A stretch of 64,000 nucleotides of DNA from Streptomyces sp. Tue6028 (GTDB lineage Bacteria > Actinomycetota > Actinomycetes > Streptomycetales > Streptomycetaceae): NCBI RefSeq assembly GCF_002300165.1, contig NZ_MLCE01000013.1, forward strand, positions 1 through 64,000. The letters run 5' to 3'. The notes under the pieces are model-generated. The model was not told where the DNA came from. It did not search any database and saw only the letters and a list, made by a program, of their open reading frames with translations. Of the stretch, positions 40,399-50,056 are shown in pieces (the stretch's first letter is position 1; each line of letters starts with the position of its first letter). The position numbers and the translations under genes are program-made.

Positions 40399-41829
40399 GT
40401 GACCGATACCGGAACTCTCACGACCCCGACCGGCTCCCGAGTCGCCCCACCCGTGCTCGGCGGCCTCGGGCTCTTCACCGTGCTGCTCGGTGCGGCACTG
40501 CCCCTCATCGACTTCTTCATCGTCAACGTCGCCCTGCCGACCATCGGCCGTGACCTGAACGCGAGCGAAGCCGTCCTCGAACTCGTCGTCGCCGGCTACG
40601 GAGTCGCCTACGCCGTCCTCCTCGTCCTCGGCGGACGCCTCGGCGACCTCTTCGGCCGGCGGCAGTTCTTCCTCGGCGGCATGGCCGCCTTCGGCCTGAC
40701 GTCCCTCGCGTGCGGGCTCGCGCCCTCCGCCTGGACGCTGGTCGCGGCACGCGTCGCGCAGGGCGCGGCGTCCGCGGCGATGCTGCCGCAGGTCCTCGCG
40801 ACCATCCAGTCGGCGACCAGCGGGCCGCGCCGCGCCAAGGCGATGGGCCTGTACGGAGCCACGGCCGGCCTCTCCATGGTCGCCGGGCAGATCCTCGGCG
40901 GCGTCCTGGTCGCCGCGGACATCGCGGGCACGGGCTGGCGCTCGGTGTTCCTCGTGAACGTGCCCGTCGTCATCGTCGGCCTGGTCCTCGCCGCGCGCGC
41001 CGTACCGGAGACCCGCTCGCAGCACCCGGAGCCGGTCGACGCCCCCGGCACGGTCCTGCTCGCGGTGTCCCTGCTCGCCCTGCTCGCTCCGCTGACCGAG
41101 GGCCGGGCGGCGGGCTGGCCGCTGTGGACCTGGCTGTCGCTGGCCCTGTTCCCGCTCGCGGCGGCGGCGTTCTATCTGGTCGAACGCGGCAAGGACCGGA
41201 GCGGCCGTACTCCGCTGGTTCCGCCCAGCCTGTTCGCGCTGACCTCGCTGCGCCGCGGCCTGGTGATGATCGTGCCGTTCTCGATCGGGTTCAGCGGCTT
41301 CATGTTCGTGATCGCGGTGGCGTTGCAGCGCGGTGCGGGCCTCGGTCCGGTGCCCGCGGGGCTCGCCCTCGCGCCCATGGCCGTCGTCTTCCTCGCCGTC
41401 TCCCTGTGCGGGCCCCGGCTGGTCGCCCGCCACGGCACCCGTGTCGTCACCGTCGGCGGTCTCGTCCAGGCGGTGGGCGTGACGCTGCTGGCGCTGGCCG
41501 CCTGGCGGTCCTGGCCGGACCTCGGCGTGCGGGAACTGCTGCCCGGCGCGGCGGTGGCGGGCGCCGGCCAGGCCCTCCAGCTGCCGGTCATCTTCCGGAT
41601 CATCCTCTCCGAGGTGCCGCCGGCCCGGGCCGGTGTCGGCAGCGGAGTCATGATCACCACCCAGCAGTCGGCCCTCGCCCTGGGTGTCGCCACCCTGGGC
41701 TCCCTCTTCCTGGCCCTGGTCCCCGCCCACGGCATGCGGGACGCCCTGGTGACCACACTCCTGGTCCAACTCGCGGGCGTGGCCCTGACCACAGCACTGA
41801 GCCTCCGCCTGCCGCGCACGATCAGCTGA
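40399..41829 (+). CDS. MFS transporter, DHA2-like
   Basis: A 476-aa protein with about 14 membrane helices. LIDFFIVNVALPTIGRDLNAS (helix 1 region), GGRLGDLFGRRQFFLGG (motif A) and AARVAQGAASAAMLPQVLA place it in the same superfamily branch as the exporter at 37.5 kb. The GTG start at 40399 is chosen because upstream codons lie in the regulator's divergent promoter. It is probably regulated by the MmyB-type protein; the substrate is unknown. Confidence 0.9.
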   Translation: MTDTGTLTTPTGSRVAPPVLGGLGLFTVLLGAALPLIDFFIVNVALPTIGRDLNASEAVLELVVAGYGVAYAVLLVLGGRLGDLFGRRQFFLGGMAAFGLTSLACGLAPSAWTLVAARVAQGAASAAMLPQVLATIQSATSGPRRAKAMGLYGATAGLSMVAGQILGGVLVAADIAGTGWRSVFLVNVPVVIVGLVLAARAVPETRSQHPEPVDAPGTVLLAVSLLALLAPLTEGRAAGWPLWTWLSLALFPLAAAAFYLVERGKDRSGRTPLVPPSLFALTSLRRGLVMIVPFSIGFSGFMFVIAVALQRGAGLGPVPAGLALAPMAVVFLAVSLCGPRLVARHGTRVVTVGGLVQAVGVTLLALAAWRSWPDLGVRELLPGAAVAGAGQALQLPVIFRIILSEVPPARAGVGSGVMITTQQSALALGVATLGSLFLALVPAHGMRDALVTTLLVQLAGVALTTALSLRLPRTIS

Positions 41830-41929
41830 CGCCGAAGAAGTTCAACTCGCCGCCGAAGACACCCCGTTGATCTTCTCCTTGCTGCACACTCCTAAGCGCA
41901 CGAGCGGAGCGCTGTCATTGGAGGGCGTC

Positions 41930-42136
41930 ATGCTTCAGATCAACACGAGCAAAGTGAGCCGCTGGGACCAGCACGGTCGGGAGCATGTCGTCCATGTGCA
42001 ACGCGCGGGCGTGCAGCGGACGATCAGATGCGACACGTGCGGCTGGCGCAAGGGTGCGCAGTTCCTGCCATGGCTCAAGGCGGAGGAACATCTCGCCGAG
42101 GCGCATCAGGCGACGGTGGATCCGGCCGACGCGTGA
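41930..42136 (+). CDS. Small Cys/His protein of unknown function
   Basis: A 68-aa protein with GGAGGG four bases before its ATG. The second half contains CDTCGWRK and, about 20 residues on, EEHLAEAHQ, giving a C-x2-C…H-x4-H arrangement compatible with one zinc ion. The first half is basic with VSRWDQHGREHVVHV. Compact size, a clear ribosome-binding site and the metal-ligand pattern argue for a real gene. I recognise no characterised family. Confidence 0.7.
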   Translation: MLQINTSKVSRWDQHGREHVVHVQRAGVQRTIRCDTCGWRKGAQFLPWLKAEEHLAEAHQATVDPADA

Positions 42137-42148
42137 GGGGGACGCGAG

Positions 42149-42185
42149 GCCGGGCGTCCGGCGGCCCGGGGGCCGGGCGCCCGGC
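42149..42185. terminator. GC-rich hairpin between convergent genes
   Basis: GCCGGGCG (42149–42156) pairs with CGCCCGGC (42178–42185) around a 21-nt GC-rich loop, just before the TetR stop on the other strand. A modest candidate. Confidence 0.35.
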
Positions 42186-42188
42186 GGG

Positions 42189-42776
42189 TCAGGCGCGCAG
42201 GCCGCGCAGGACCAGGGCGACGACCGCCTCGAAGTCCGCCTCGATGCCCGGCTGTTCCCATTCGCGGGCGTAGCAGGGGTCGTGGAAGCGGCCTGTGGCG
42301 TCGAAGGCGGCGCGGGCCGAGACGGCGGGGTCGGCGGCGTCGAACACGCCACGCGCGACGCCGTCCTGGACGATCTCGGTGAGCTGGCCGGTGAGGTCGG
42401 CGATGTGCCGCTCGACGACCGCGCTGGTCTCGCCGATCAGCACCTGGTAGGTGGCGAAGAGCTGGGGGTCGTCGCCCGCCTTCTTGCGCTTGGCCGCGAA
42501 CAGAGCGGTGAACCAGTCGCGCATCCGCGACGCGGGGTCGCGGTCCTCGGCGACGATGCCGGCGAGGGCCTCGGACGTCCGGTCCAGCCAGTGCTGGGTG
42601 ACCGCTTCCCGCAGCGCCGCCTTCGTACGGAAATGACGGTAGACGCTGCCGTGGCTGACGCCGAGCGCGCGGGCCACGTCCACCACGGTGGCCTTGGCCG
42701 GGCCGTGGCGGCGCAGCACCTCCTCGGTGGCTGCGAGGATGCGCTCGGCGGTCAGGGTCTCGGAGGTCGGTGCCAT
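42189..42776 (-). CDS. TetR family transcriptional regulator
   Basis: A 195-aa regulator. The DNA-binding domain is RILAATEEVLRRHGPAKATV, then ARALGVSHGSVYRHFRTKAAL; a TetR_C-type helical domain follows (HWLDRTSEALAGIVAEDRDP). It starts 26 bp after the aldo-keto reductase stop on the same strand, so they are co-transcribed. The large inverted repeat upstream of the reductase (43854–43891) is its probable operator. Confidence 0.92.
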   Translation of the reverse strand: MAPTSETLTAERILAATEEVLRRHGPAKATVVDVARALGVSHGSVYRHFRTKAALREAVTQHWLDRTSEALAGIVAEDRDPASRMRDWFTALFAAKRKKAGDDPQLFATYQVLIGETSAVVERHIADLTGQLTEIVQDGVARGVFDAADPAVSARAAFDATGRFHDPCYAREWEQPGIEADFEAVVALVLRGLRA

Positions 42777-42802
42777 GACGAAGACCGTACCTGCCGGTGC
42801 CG

Positions 42803-43807
42803 TCAGCGTTCGCTGTCGAGGTGTGCCATCTGGGCCGCCGGGTAGCGGGCGCCCGCGGCGGCCCCCACCGGCACCGCTGCCTCGATGGCGGTCAGGTCGT
42901 CCGGGCCGAGCGTGACGTCGAGGGCGCCCAGCGCCTCCGTGAGACGGTCGCGGGTGCGCGCGCCGACGAGCGGCACGATGTCCTCGCCGCGTGACAGCAC
43001 CCAGGCGATCGCGATCTGCGCGACGCTGACGCCCTTCTGTTCGGCGATCTTCCGGAGCGCTTCGACGAGCGTGAGGTTGTGGCGCAGGTTCTCGCCCTGG
43101 AAGCGGGGGCTCATGGACCGGAAGTCGTTCGCGCCGAGCTGCCGGTCGGCCGTGAAGTGGCCGGAGATCAGCCCGCGGGACAGCACGCCGTACGCGGTGA
43201 CGCCGATGCCCAGTTCCCGGACGGCCGGGAGGATCTCCCGCTCGATGCCGCGCGAGATGAGCGAGTACTCGATCTGGACGTCGGCGACGGGCGCCGTCGC
43301 GGCGGCCCGGCGGATGGTGTCGGCGGCGACCTCGCTGAGGCCGATGTGCCGTACGTGCCCGGCCTGGACCAGTTCGGCGATCGCGCCGACCGTCTCCTCG
43401 ATCGGCACGTCGGGGTCGACCCGCGCGATCCGGTACACGTCGATGTGGTCCACGCCCAGGCGCTGGAGGGAGTACGCGGCGAAGTTCTTCACGGCGGCGG
43501 GGCGGCCGTCGTAACCCGTCCAGCCGCCGTCCGGGTCACGCAGCGCGCCGAACTTGACGCTGGTCAGGGCCTGTTCACGCAGGGCGGGCGGGGCGGAGCG
43601 GAGCGCTTCGCCGATCAGCATCTCGTTGTGGCCCATGGCGTAGAAGTCGCCGGTGTCGAGCAGGGTCACGCCCGTTTCGAGCGCGGCGTGGACCGTCGCG
43701 ACGGACTCGGCCCGGTCGGTGTCGCCGTACAGCGCGGACATGCCCATGCAGCCGAGGCCGAGGGCGGAGACCTGGGGGCCGGTGGTTCCGAGGGTGCGGG
43801 TGCGCAT
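42803..43807 (-). CDS. Aldo/keto reductase
   Basis: A 334-aa NADPH-dependent (alpha/beta)8 oxidoreductase. GLGCMGMSALYG at the N-terminus, catalytic Asp/Tyr in LLDTGDFYAMGHNEMLIGEAL, Lys in TSVKFG, and the C-terminal cofactor segment VPLVGARTRDRLTEALGAL are all visible; it belongs to the AKR11/13-like group. ATG 43807 has AAGGAG upstream; the 16-residue extension overlaps the leader. The operator-like palindrome lies 47 bp before the start. Confidence 0.93.
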   Translation of the reverse strand: MRTRTLGTTGPQVSALGLGCMGMSALYGDTDRAESVATVHAALETGVTLLDTGDFYAMGHNEMLIGEALRSAPPALREQALTSVKFGALRDPDGGWTGYDGRPAAVKNFAAYSLQRLGVDHIDVYRIARVDPDVPIEETVGAIAELVQAGHVRHIGLSEVAADTIRRAAATAPVADVQIEYSLISRGIEREILPAVRELGIGVTAYGVLSRGLISGHFTADRQLGANDFRSMSPRFQGENLRHNLTLVEALRKIAEQKGVSVAQIAIAWVLSRGEDIVPLVGARTRDRLTEALGALDVTLGPDDLTAIEAAVPVGAAAGARYPAAQMAHLDSER

Positions 43808-43853
43808 GAGGACTCCTTGTGTCCCGAGGGGGGTGGTACGTCCCCAGCCTGAC

Positions 43854-43891
43854 ATGACAGATGACAGATTTCAATATCTGTCATCTGTCAT
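43854..43891. promoter_or_regulatory. Long palindromic operator with nested direct repeats
   Basis: ATGACAGATGACAGAT (43854–43869), a 6-bp spacer, then its exact complement (43876–43891). Each arm contains two head-to-tail GACAGAT units, and a further TTTGTCA follows. A/T-rich against a GC-rich background. It is probably bound cooperatively by the TetR protein of the reductase operon. Confidence 0.7.
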
Positions 43892-43917
43892 TTGTCAGCC
43901 CACCTCACCGCCACTTT

Positions 43918-43948
43918 GGTCCAGACCTATTGACGAAAGGTCTGGACC
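43918..43948 (+). promoter_or_regulatory. Paired DasR-type boxes flanking the chitinase -35
   Basis: GGTCCAGACCT (43918–43928) and its inverted copy AGGTCTGGACC (43938–43948) surround TTGACG (43930–43935). The pattern resembles the 12-bp repeats known in Streptomyces chitinase promoters and the DasR consensus (TGGTCTAGACCA). Repression would be relieved by N-acetylglucosamine metabolites. Confidence 0.75.
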
Positions 43949-44024
43949 GCGAGCACTGTCATGCCTACGACATTCCTTGCCAGCTCCACGGACACCTCGC
44001 CGTACCCCCACCCGGGAGGCCCGC

Positions 44025-45080
44025 ATGATCCGCCGGAAGATCCGTCTGCTGGGCGCCGCACTCGCGGCGGCCTGTCTCGCACAGCTCATGACCATCGCCG
44101 GCGCGCCCGGCGCGTCCGCCGCCGACACCTGCGCCGTGAAGTCCCGCCCCACCGGGAAGGTCCTCCAGGGGTACTGGGAGAACTGGGACGGTTCGTCCAA
44201 CGGCGTGCACCCGCCCTTCGGCTGGACCCCGATCACCGACTCCCGTATCGCCGCGCACGGCTACAACGTGATCAACGCCGCGTTCCCCGTCATCCGCTCG
44301 GACGGCACGGCGCTGTGGGAGGACGGCATGGACGCGGGCGTGAAGGTCGCGACGCCGGCGGAGATGTGCGCGGCCAAGGCGTCCGGGCAGACGATCCTGC
44401 TGTCGATCGGCGGCGCCGCCGCGGGCATCGACCTCAGCTCGTCCACGGTCGCCGACCGCTTCGTCGACACGATCGTGCCGATCCTGAAGAAGTACAACTT
44501 CGACGGAATCGACATCGACATCGAGACCGGTCTCGTCGGCAGCGGCAGCATCGGTCAGCCGTCCACGTCGCAGGCCAACCTGATCCGGATCATCGACGGG
44601 GTGCTGTCCCGGATGCCGTCGAACTTCGGTCTGACCATGGCGCCGGAGACCGCCTACGTCACGGGCGGCAGCATCACGTACGGGTCGATCTGGGGCGCGT
44701 ACCTGCCGATCGTGAAGAAGTACGCGGACAACGGACGCCTGTGGTGGCTCAACATGCAGTACTACAACGGCAGCATGTACGGCTGCTCCGGCGACTCGTA
44801 CTCCGCGGGCACCGTGCAGGGCTTCACCGCCCAGACCGACTGCCTGAACAAGGGGCTGGTCGTCCAGGGCACCACGATCAGGGTGCCGTACGACAAGCAG
44901 GTCCCGGGCCTGCCTGCCCAGTCGGGCGCGGGCGGCGGCTACATGTCGCCGAGCCTGGTGTCCCAGGCGTGGCGGCACTACGGCACGTCCCTCAAGGGCC
45001 TGATGACCTGGTCGATCAACTGGGACGGCTCGAAGAACTGGACGTTCGGCGACAACGTCAAGGCGCTCCAGGGGCGTTGA
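44025..45080 (+). CDS. Secreted chitinase, glycoside hydrolase family 18
   Basis: A 351-aa protein. The signal peptide (LLGAALAAACLAQLMTIAG) is cleaved near SAA–DT. The GH18 barrel has VLQGYWENWDG (strand 1), ILLSIGGAAAG (strand 3), the catalytic DGIDIDIE motif at about residues 160–167 with Glu as proton donor, and GLMTWSINWDGSKNW (strand 8). There is no chitin-binding or fibronectin module, so it is a single-domain enzyme. GGGAGG precedes the ATG. DasR-type boxes indicate control by chitin-derived sugars. A strong terminator follows. Confidence 0.95.
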   Translation: MIRRKIRLLGAALAAACLAQLMTIAGAPGASAADTCAVKSRPTGKVLQGYWENWDGSSNGVHPPFGWTPITDSRIAAHGYNVINAAFPVIRSDGTALWEDGMDAGVKVATPAEMCAAKASGQTILLSIGGAAAGIDLSSSTVADRFVDTIVPILKKYNFDGIDIDIETGLVGSGSIGQPSTSQANLIRIIDGVLSRMPSNFGLTMAPETAYVTGGSITYGSIWGAYLPIVKKYADNGRLWWLNMQYYNGSMYGCSGDSYSAGTVQGFTAQTDCLNKGLVVQGTTIRVPYDKQVPGLPAQSGAGGGYMSPSLVSQAWRHYGTSLKGLMTWSINWDGSKNWTFGDNVKALQGR

Positions 45081-45086
45081 GCGACA

Positions 45087-45118
45087 GAGCCCCCGGTTCC
45101 GTGGGGAACCGGGGGCTC
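45087..45118. terminator. Terminator hairpin after chitinase
   Basis: A 14-bp perfect stem (GAGCCCCCGGTTCC / GGAACCGGGGGCTC) with a GTGG loop, 6 bp after the stop codon. Confidence 0.85.
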
Positions 45119-45170
45119 GTGTGCGCCGGGCGGGCGTGCGGCCCGGCGGCCGATCAGGCGCGGGGCGCGG

Positions 45171-46553
<1,383 letters not shown>

Positions 46554-46788
46554 GGTGCTCTCTTCATTACGAACGGAGATGGATGGGGGCGGCGCTGAGC
46601 GCCTCGGTGAGGGGTGGAGATCGGGAGACGGGCGGACGAATGCTTCAGGTTACCGGCGGGGCCCACCCCTGTATCAAATCGGTTCGCGGTGCCGGTCGCT
46701 TCCTGCCGCTTGCTGCCACTTGATCCGCTCACCGGGACTTCCGGAACCGCTCTCTCCAGGGTCGCCCCGGGTCCCGTCGGAGCGCTTG

Positions 46789-46826
46789 TTGACAACCGTT
46801 TCCAAGTTTGTTGAAAATGACTGTCA
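46789..46826 (+). promoter_or_regulatory. znuA promoter with Zur box over the start
   Basis: TTGACA (46789–46794), 18 bp, GAAAAT (46813–46818) place transcription start at about 46825–46826. TGAAAATGACTGTCA (46812–46826) is a 7-1-7 inverted repeat matching the Zur consensus TGAAAATGATTTTCA apart from two bases. Zinc-loaded Zur would cover the -10 and start site. Confidence 0.7.
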
Positions 46827-47788
46827 TGAACGTACAGCGACGCCTCATATCCGGGACCGCCGTGGCCGCCGCCACCGTCCTCGGTCTCGGCACCCTCTCC
46901 GCCTGCTCCGGCTCGGCCTCCGCCGACGGCAAGGGCGGAGGGAAGCTCGACGTGGTGGCGTCGTTCTACCCGATGCAGTACCTCGCCGAGCAGATCGGCG
47001 GGACGCACGTGGACGTCACGACGCTGACCCAGCCCGGCCAGGAGCCGCACGACCTGGAGATCAGCGCGCGGCAGACCGCGCAGCTCCAGGAGGCGGACGC
47101 CGTCCTCTACCTGAAGAACCTCCAGCCGGCCGTCGACGACGCCGTGGCGCAGTCCGAGGTCAAGACCAAGATCGACGCCGCGTCGCTGACCTCCCTGGAG
47201 AAGCACGGCAACGAGGTCGGCGGGCACGCCGCGGCCCACGACCACAGCGAGGGCGAGGAGAGCGGCGGCAGCGATCCGCACATCTGGCTCGACCCGGTGA
47301 AGTACGCCGAGGTCGCCAAGGGCGTCGGCTCGGCCTTCGTGAAGGCCGACCCCGACCACGCGGCGGACTACCAGAAGAACACCGAGGCGCTGGTGAAGAA
47401 GCTGGACGCGCTGAACACCCGCTTCACGGACGGCCTGAAGAACACCAGGACCAAGGTCTTCATCACCACGCACGCCGCCTTCGGCTACCTCGCCGAGCGC
47501 TACGGCCTCACCGAGGAGGCCATCAACGGCCTGGACCCGGAGTCGGAGCCCAGCGCGAACCGGGTGAAGGGGCTGGAGGAGATGGCCCGCGCCGACGGCG
47601 TCACCACCGTGTTCTACGAAACCCTCGTGAGCGACAAGACGGCCCGGACCATCGCCGGCGACGCCCACCTGAAGACGGACGTCCTCGACCCGGTCGAGGG
47701 CATCACCGACAAGTCCAGGGGCGACGACTACGTGCAGGTCATGGAGTCGAACCTGAAGGCGCTCCAGACAGCCCTGGGCGCCAAGTGA
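46826..47788 (+). CDS. znuA: Zinc ABC transporter substrate-binding lipoprotein
   Basis: A 320-aa cluster A-I metal-binding protein. The lipobox is in LGTLSACSGS with acylated Cys near residue 25. A His/Glu-rich loop (HAAAHDHSEGEE) and DPHIWLDP provide metal ligands, and the AFGYLAERYGL segment is conserved. It captures zinc for ZnuBC. ATG 46826 is preferred: it coincides with the predicted transcription start, so the mRNA looks leaderless, and the earlier ATG 46817 lies inside the Zur box. Confidence 0.92.
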   Translation: MNVQRRLISGTAVAAATVLGLGTLSACSGSASADGKGGGKLDVVASFYPMQYLAEQIGGTHVDVTTLTQPGQEPHDLEISARQTAQLQEADAVLYLKNLQPAVDDAVAQSEVKTKIDAASLTSLEKHGNEVGGHAAAHDHSEGEESGGSDPHIWLDPVKYAEVAKGVGSAFVKADPDHAADYQKNTEALVKKLDALNTRFTDGLKNTRTKVFITTHAAFGYLAERYGLTEEAINGLDPESEPSANRVKGLEEMARADGVTTVFYETLVSDKTARTIAGDAHLKTDVLDPVEGITDKSRGDDYVQVMESNLKALQTALGAK

Positions 47789-47805
47789 CCGCCATGGAGG
47801 AAGCC

Positions 47806-48573
47806 TTGAGCGAGCCCGTCATATCCCTGCGCGGGGTGACCGCCCGGCTGGGTTCGCGCCCGGTCCTGCGCGGCATCGACCTGGCCGTGCACCGCGGCGA
47901 GGTCGTCGCGCTGCTCGGCGCCAACGGCTCCGGCAAGTCGACCGCCGTGCGCAGCATCATCGGACAGGTCGGCGTCAGCGGCGGCGACATCGAGATCTTC
48001 GGCACCCCGCGGAACCGCTTCCGGGACTGGAAGCGCGTCGGGTACGTGCCGCAGCGCACCACCGCGGCCGGCGGCGTGCCCGCGACGGTCGCCGAGATCG
48101 TGGCGTCCGGCCGGCTGTCGCGCGCCCGCTTCGGCGTGCTGCGCAAGGCCGACCACGCGGCCGTACGGCGCGCCCTGGAGCTCGTCGGCATGGCCGACCG
48201 CGCCAAGGACCCCGTCGACGCGCTCTCCGGCGGCCAGCACCAGCGCGTGCTGATCGCCCGCGCGCTGGCGTCCGAACCCGAGCTGCTGATCATGGACGAG
48301 CCGATGGCGGGCGTCGACCTCGCCAGCCAGGAGGTGCTGGCCGCGACCCTGCGCGAGCAGGTCGCCCAGGGCGTCTCCGTCCTCCTCGTCCTGCACGAGC
48401 TGGGCCCGCTGGAGCCGCTGATCGACCGTGCGGTCGTGCTGCGCGACGGCTGCGTCCTGCACGACGGCCCGCCCCCGCGGGCGGTCGGCCAGCACGCGCT
48501 GCCCGGCCACGACCACGTACACCCGCACGCGGCTCACGACGCCGAACCGATCCGGACGGGACTGCTGAGCTGA
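47806..48573 (+). CDS. znuC: Zinc ABC transporter ATP-binding protein
   Basis: A 255-aa ATPase. Walker A LLGANGSGKST, signature LSGGQHQRVLIARALA, Walker B LLIMDEPMAGVD, and the switch His in VLLVLHELG. The His-rich tail (HALPGHDHVHPHAAHD) is common in zinc importers and may sense or buffer zinc. TTG 47806 is favoured by GGAGGA at good spacing; ATG 47794 or GTG 47785 (overlapping the znuA stop) are alternatives. Its stop overlaps the permease ATG (TGATG). Confidence 0.92.
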   Translation: MSEPVISLRGVTARLGSRPVLRGIDLAVHRGEVVALLGANGSGKSTAVRSIIGQVGVSGGDIEIFGTPRNRFRDWKRVGYVPQRTTAAGGVPATVAEIVASGRLSRARFGVLRKADHAAVRRALELVGMADRAKDPVDALSGGQHQRVLIARALASEPELLIMDEPMAGVDLASQEVLAATLREQVAQGVSVLLVLHELGPLEPLIDRAVVLRDGCVLHDGPPPRAVGQHALPGHDHVHPHAAHDAEPIRTGLLS

Positions 48574-49475
48574 TGGAGATCCTCGACTACGCCTTCATGC
48601 AGCGGGCCCTGCTCGCCGCCGTCCTGGTGGGGATCACCGCGCCCGCCGTCGGCATCTACCTCGTGCAGCGCCGCCAGGCCCTGATGGGCGACGGCATCGG
48701 CCACGTCGCGATGACCGGAGTGGGCCTCGGCTTCCTCCTGTCGACCTCGCCGGTGTGGATGGCGACGGCCGTCTCGGTCCTCGGTGCCGTCCTGATGGAA
48801 CTGATCCGCTGGTACGGCAGGACGCGCGGCGACATCGCCCTCGCGATGCTGTTCTACGGCGGCATGGCGGGCGGCGTGATGTTCATCAACCTCGCGCCGG
48901 GCGGCTCGAACGCCAACCTGACCTCGTACCTCTTCGGCTCGCTGTCCACCGTCTCGGAGTCCGACGTGACGGCGATCTGCCTGCTCGCCGCGTTCGTCGT
49001 GCTCGTCACCCTGGGGCTGCGCCGTCAGCTGTTCGCGGTCAGCCAGGACGAGGAGTTCGCGCGGGTGACCGGCCTGCCGGTGCGCGCCCTGAACCTGCTG
49101 ACCGCGGTCACGGCCGCGGTGACCGTGACGGTCGCCATGCGGGTGGTCGGACTGCTTCTGGTGAGCGCGCTGATGGTGGTCCCGGTGGCCGCCGCCCAGC
49201 AGCTCAGCCGCAGCTTCGCGGCCACCTTCGCCATCGCCGTGGCGATCGGGGTGAGCGTGACCATCGGCGGCACCGTGACGTCGTACTACCAGGACGTGCC
49301 GCCCGGCGCGACCATCGTGCTGCTGACGATCGGCGCATTCATCGCGCTGACGGCGCTGGCGACTCCGCTGGCCCGCCGACGGGCCCGCGCGGCAGCGGCG
49401 GCGCAGGCCGCGGGCGACCCCGCGGAGTGTGCGATTCCGGCCACGCGGGGTGAACGGACGGACGTCGGCGTCTGA
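48573..49475 (+). CDS. znuB: Zinc ABC transporter permease
   Basis: A 300-aa permease of the ABC-3 metal family with about eight helices. FMQRALLAAVLVGITAPAVG begins it, and RRQALMGDGIGHVAMTGVGLGF is the conserved coupling loop, with VVGLLLVSALMVVPVAAAQQ later. An Ala/Arg-rich tail ends the protein. It completes the ZnuABC importer and is transcribed into zur. Confidence 0.93.
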   Translation: MEILDYAFMQRALLAAVLVGITAPAVGIYLVQRRQALMGDGIGHVAMTGVGLGFLLSTSPVWMATAVSVLGAVLMELIRWYGRTRGDIALAMLFYGGMAGGVMFINLAPGGSNANLTSYLFGSLSTVSESDVTAICLLAAFVVLVTLGLRRQLFAVSQDEEFARVTGLPVRALNLLTAVTAAVTVTVAMRVVGLLLVSALMVVPVAAAQQLSRSFAATFAIAVAIGVSVTIGGTVTSYYQDVPPGATIVLLTIGAFIALTALATPLARRRARAAAAAQAAGDPAECAIPATRGERTDVGV

Positions 49476-49533
49476 CCGGGCACAGCCCGGACTGGCACAA
49501 TGGCCGGGCAAGGGCAGACGTGAGGAGGCAACG

Positions 49534-49959
49534 GTGACAACCGCTGGATCGCCCGTTCGGGGCCGTTCCACCCGGCAGCGTGCCGCCGTGGCGGCGGCTC
49601 TCGACGAGGTCGACGAGTTCCGCAGCGCTCAGGAACTCCACGACATGCTCAAGCACAAGGGTGACTCGGTCGGGCTCACCACCGTCTACCGCACCCTTCA
49701 GTCCCTCGCCGACGCGGGCGAGGTCGATGTCCTGCGCACCAACGAAGGCGAGTCCGTCTACCGCCGCTGCTCCTCGGGCGAGCACCACCACCACCTGGTG
49801 TGCCGCGTGTGCGGCAAGGCCGTCGAGGTCGAGGGCCCGGCCGTCGAGAAGTGGGCGGAGTCGATCGCGACGGAGCACGGCTACGTGAACGTCGCGCACA
49901 CCGTGGAGATCTTCGGCACGTGCGCGGACTGCGCGCAGTGCCCGTCGTCCGAGGGCTGA
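49534..49959 (+). CDS. zur: Zinc uptake regulator, Fur family
   Basis: A 141-aa repressor. The winged helix contains SAQELHDMLKHKGDSVGLTTVYRTL. The regulatory site has GEHHHHLVCRVCGKAVEVEG and the structural zinc Cys pairs are CRVC and CADCAQC. GTG 49534 has GAGGAGG upstream. It is fourth in the znu operon (58-bp gap), so repression at the znuA box is self-limiting. The same product would also be expected to control zinc-free ribosomal protein paralogues elsewhere in Streptomyces. Confidence 0.95.
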   Translation: MTTAGSPVRGRSTRQRAAVAAALDEVDEFRSAQELHDMLKHKGDSVGLTTVYRTLQSLADAGEVDVLRTNEGESVYRRCSSGEHHHHLVCRVCGKAVEVEGPAVEKWAESIATEHGYVNVAHTVEIFGTCADCAQCPSSEG

Positions 49960-49963
49960 CGCC

Positions 49964-50006
49964 GCCCGCCCGCGACCGCCGGCCCCGACACGGGAGCCGG
50001 GCGGGC
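49964..50006. terminator. GC-rich hairpin between zur and the convergent gene
   Basis: GCCCGCCC (49964–49971) pairs with GGGCGGGC (49999–50006) across a 27-nt loop. A weak candidate terminator. Confidence 0.35.
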
Positions 50007-50056
50007 CTCGGGCGGGATTCGGGCAGGATCCGGACCGCCGTCGAAGGGTGGGCCGG

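Noticed and set aside
46817..47788. Earlier ATG for znuA
   Set aside because: It lies inside the Zur box and upstream of the predicted transcript start.
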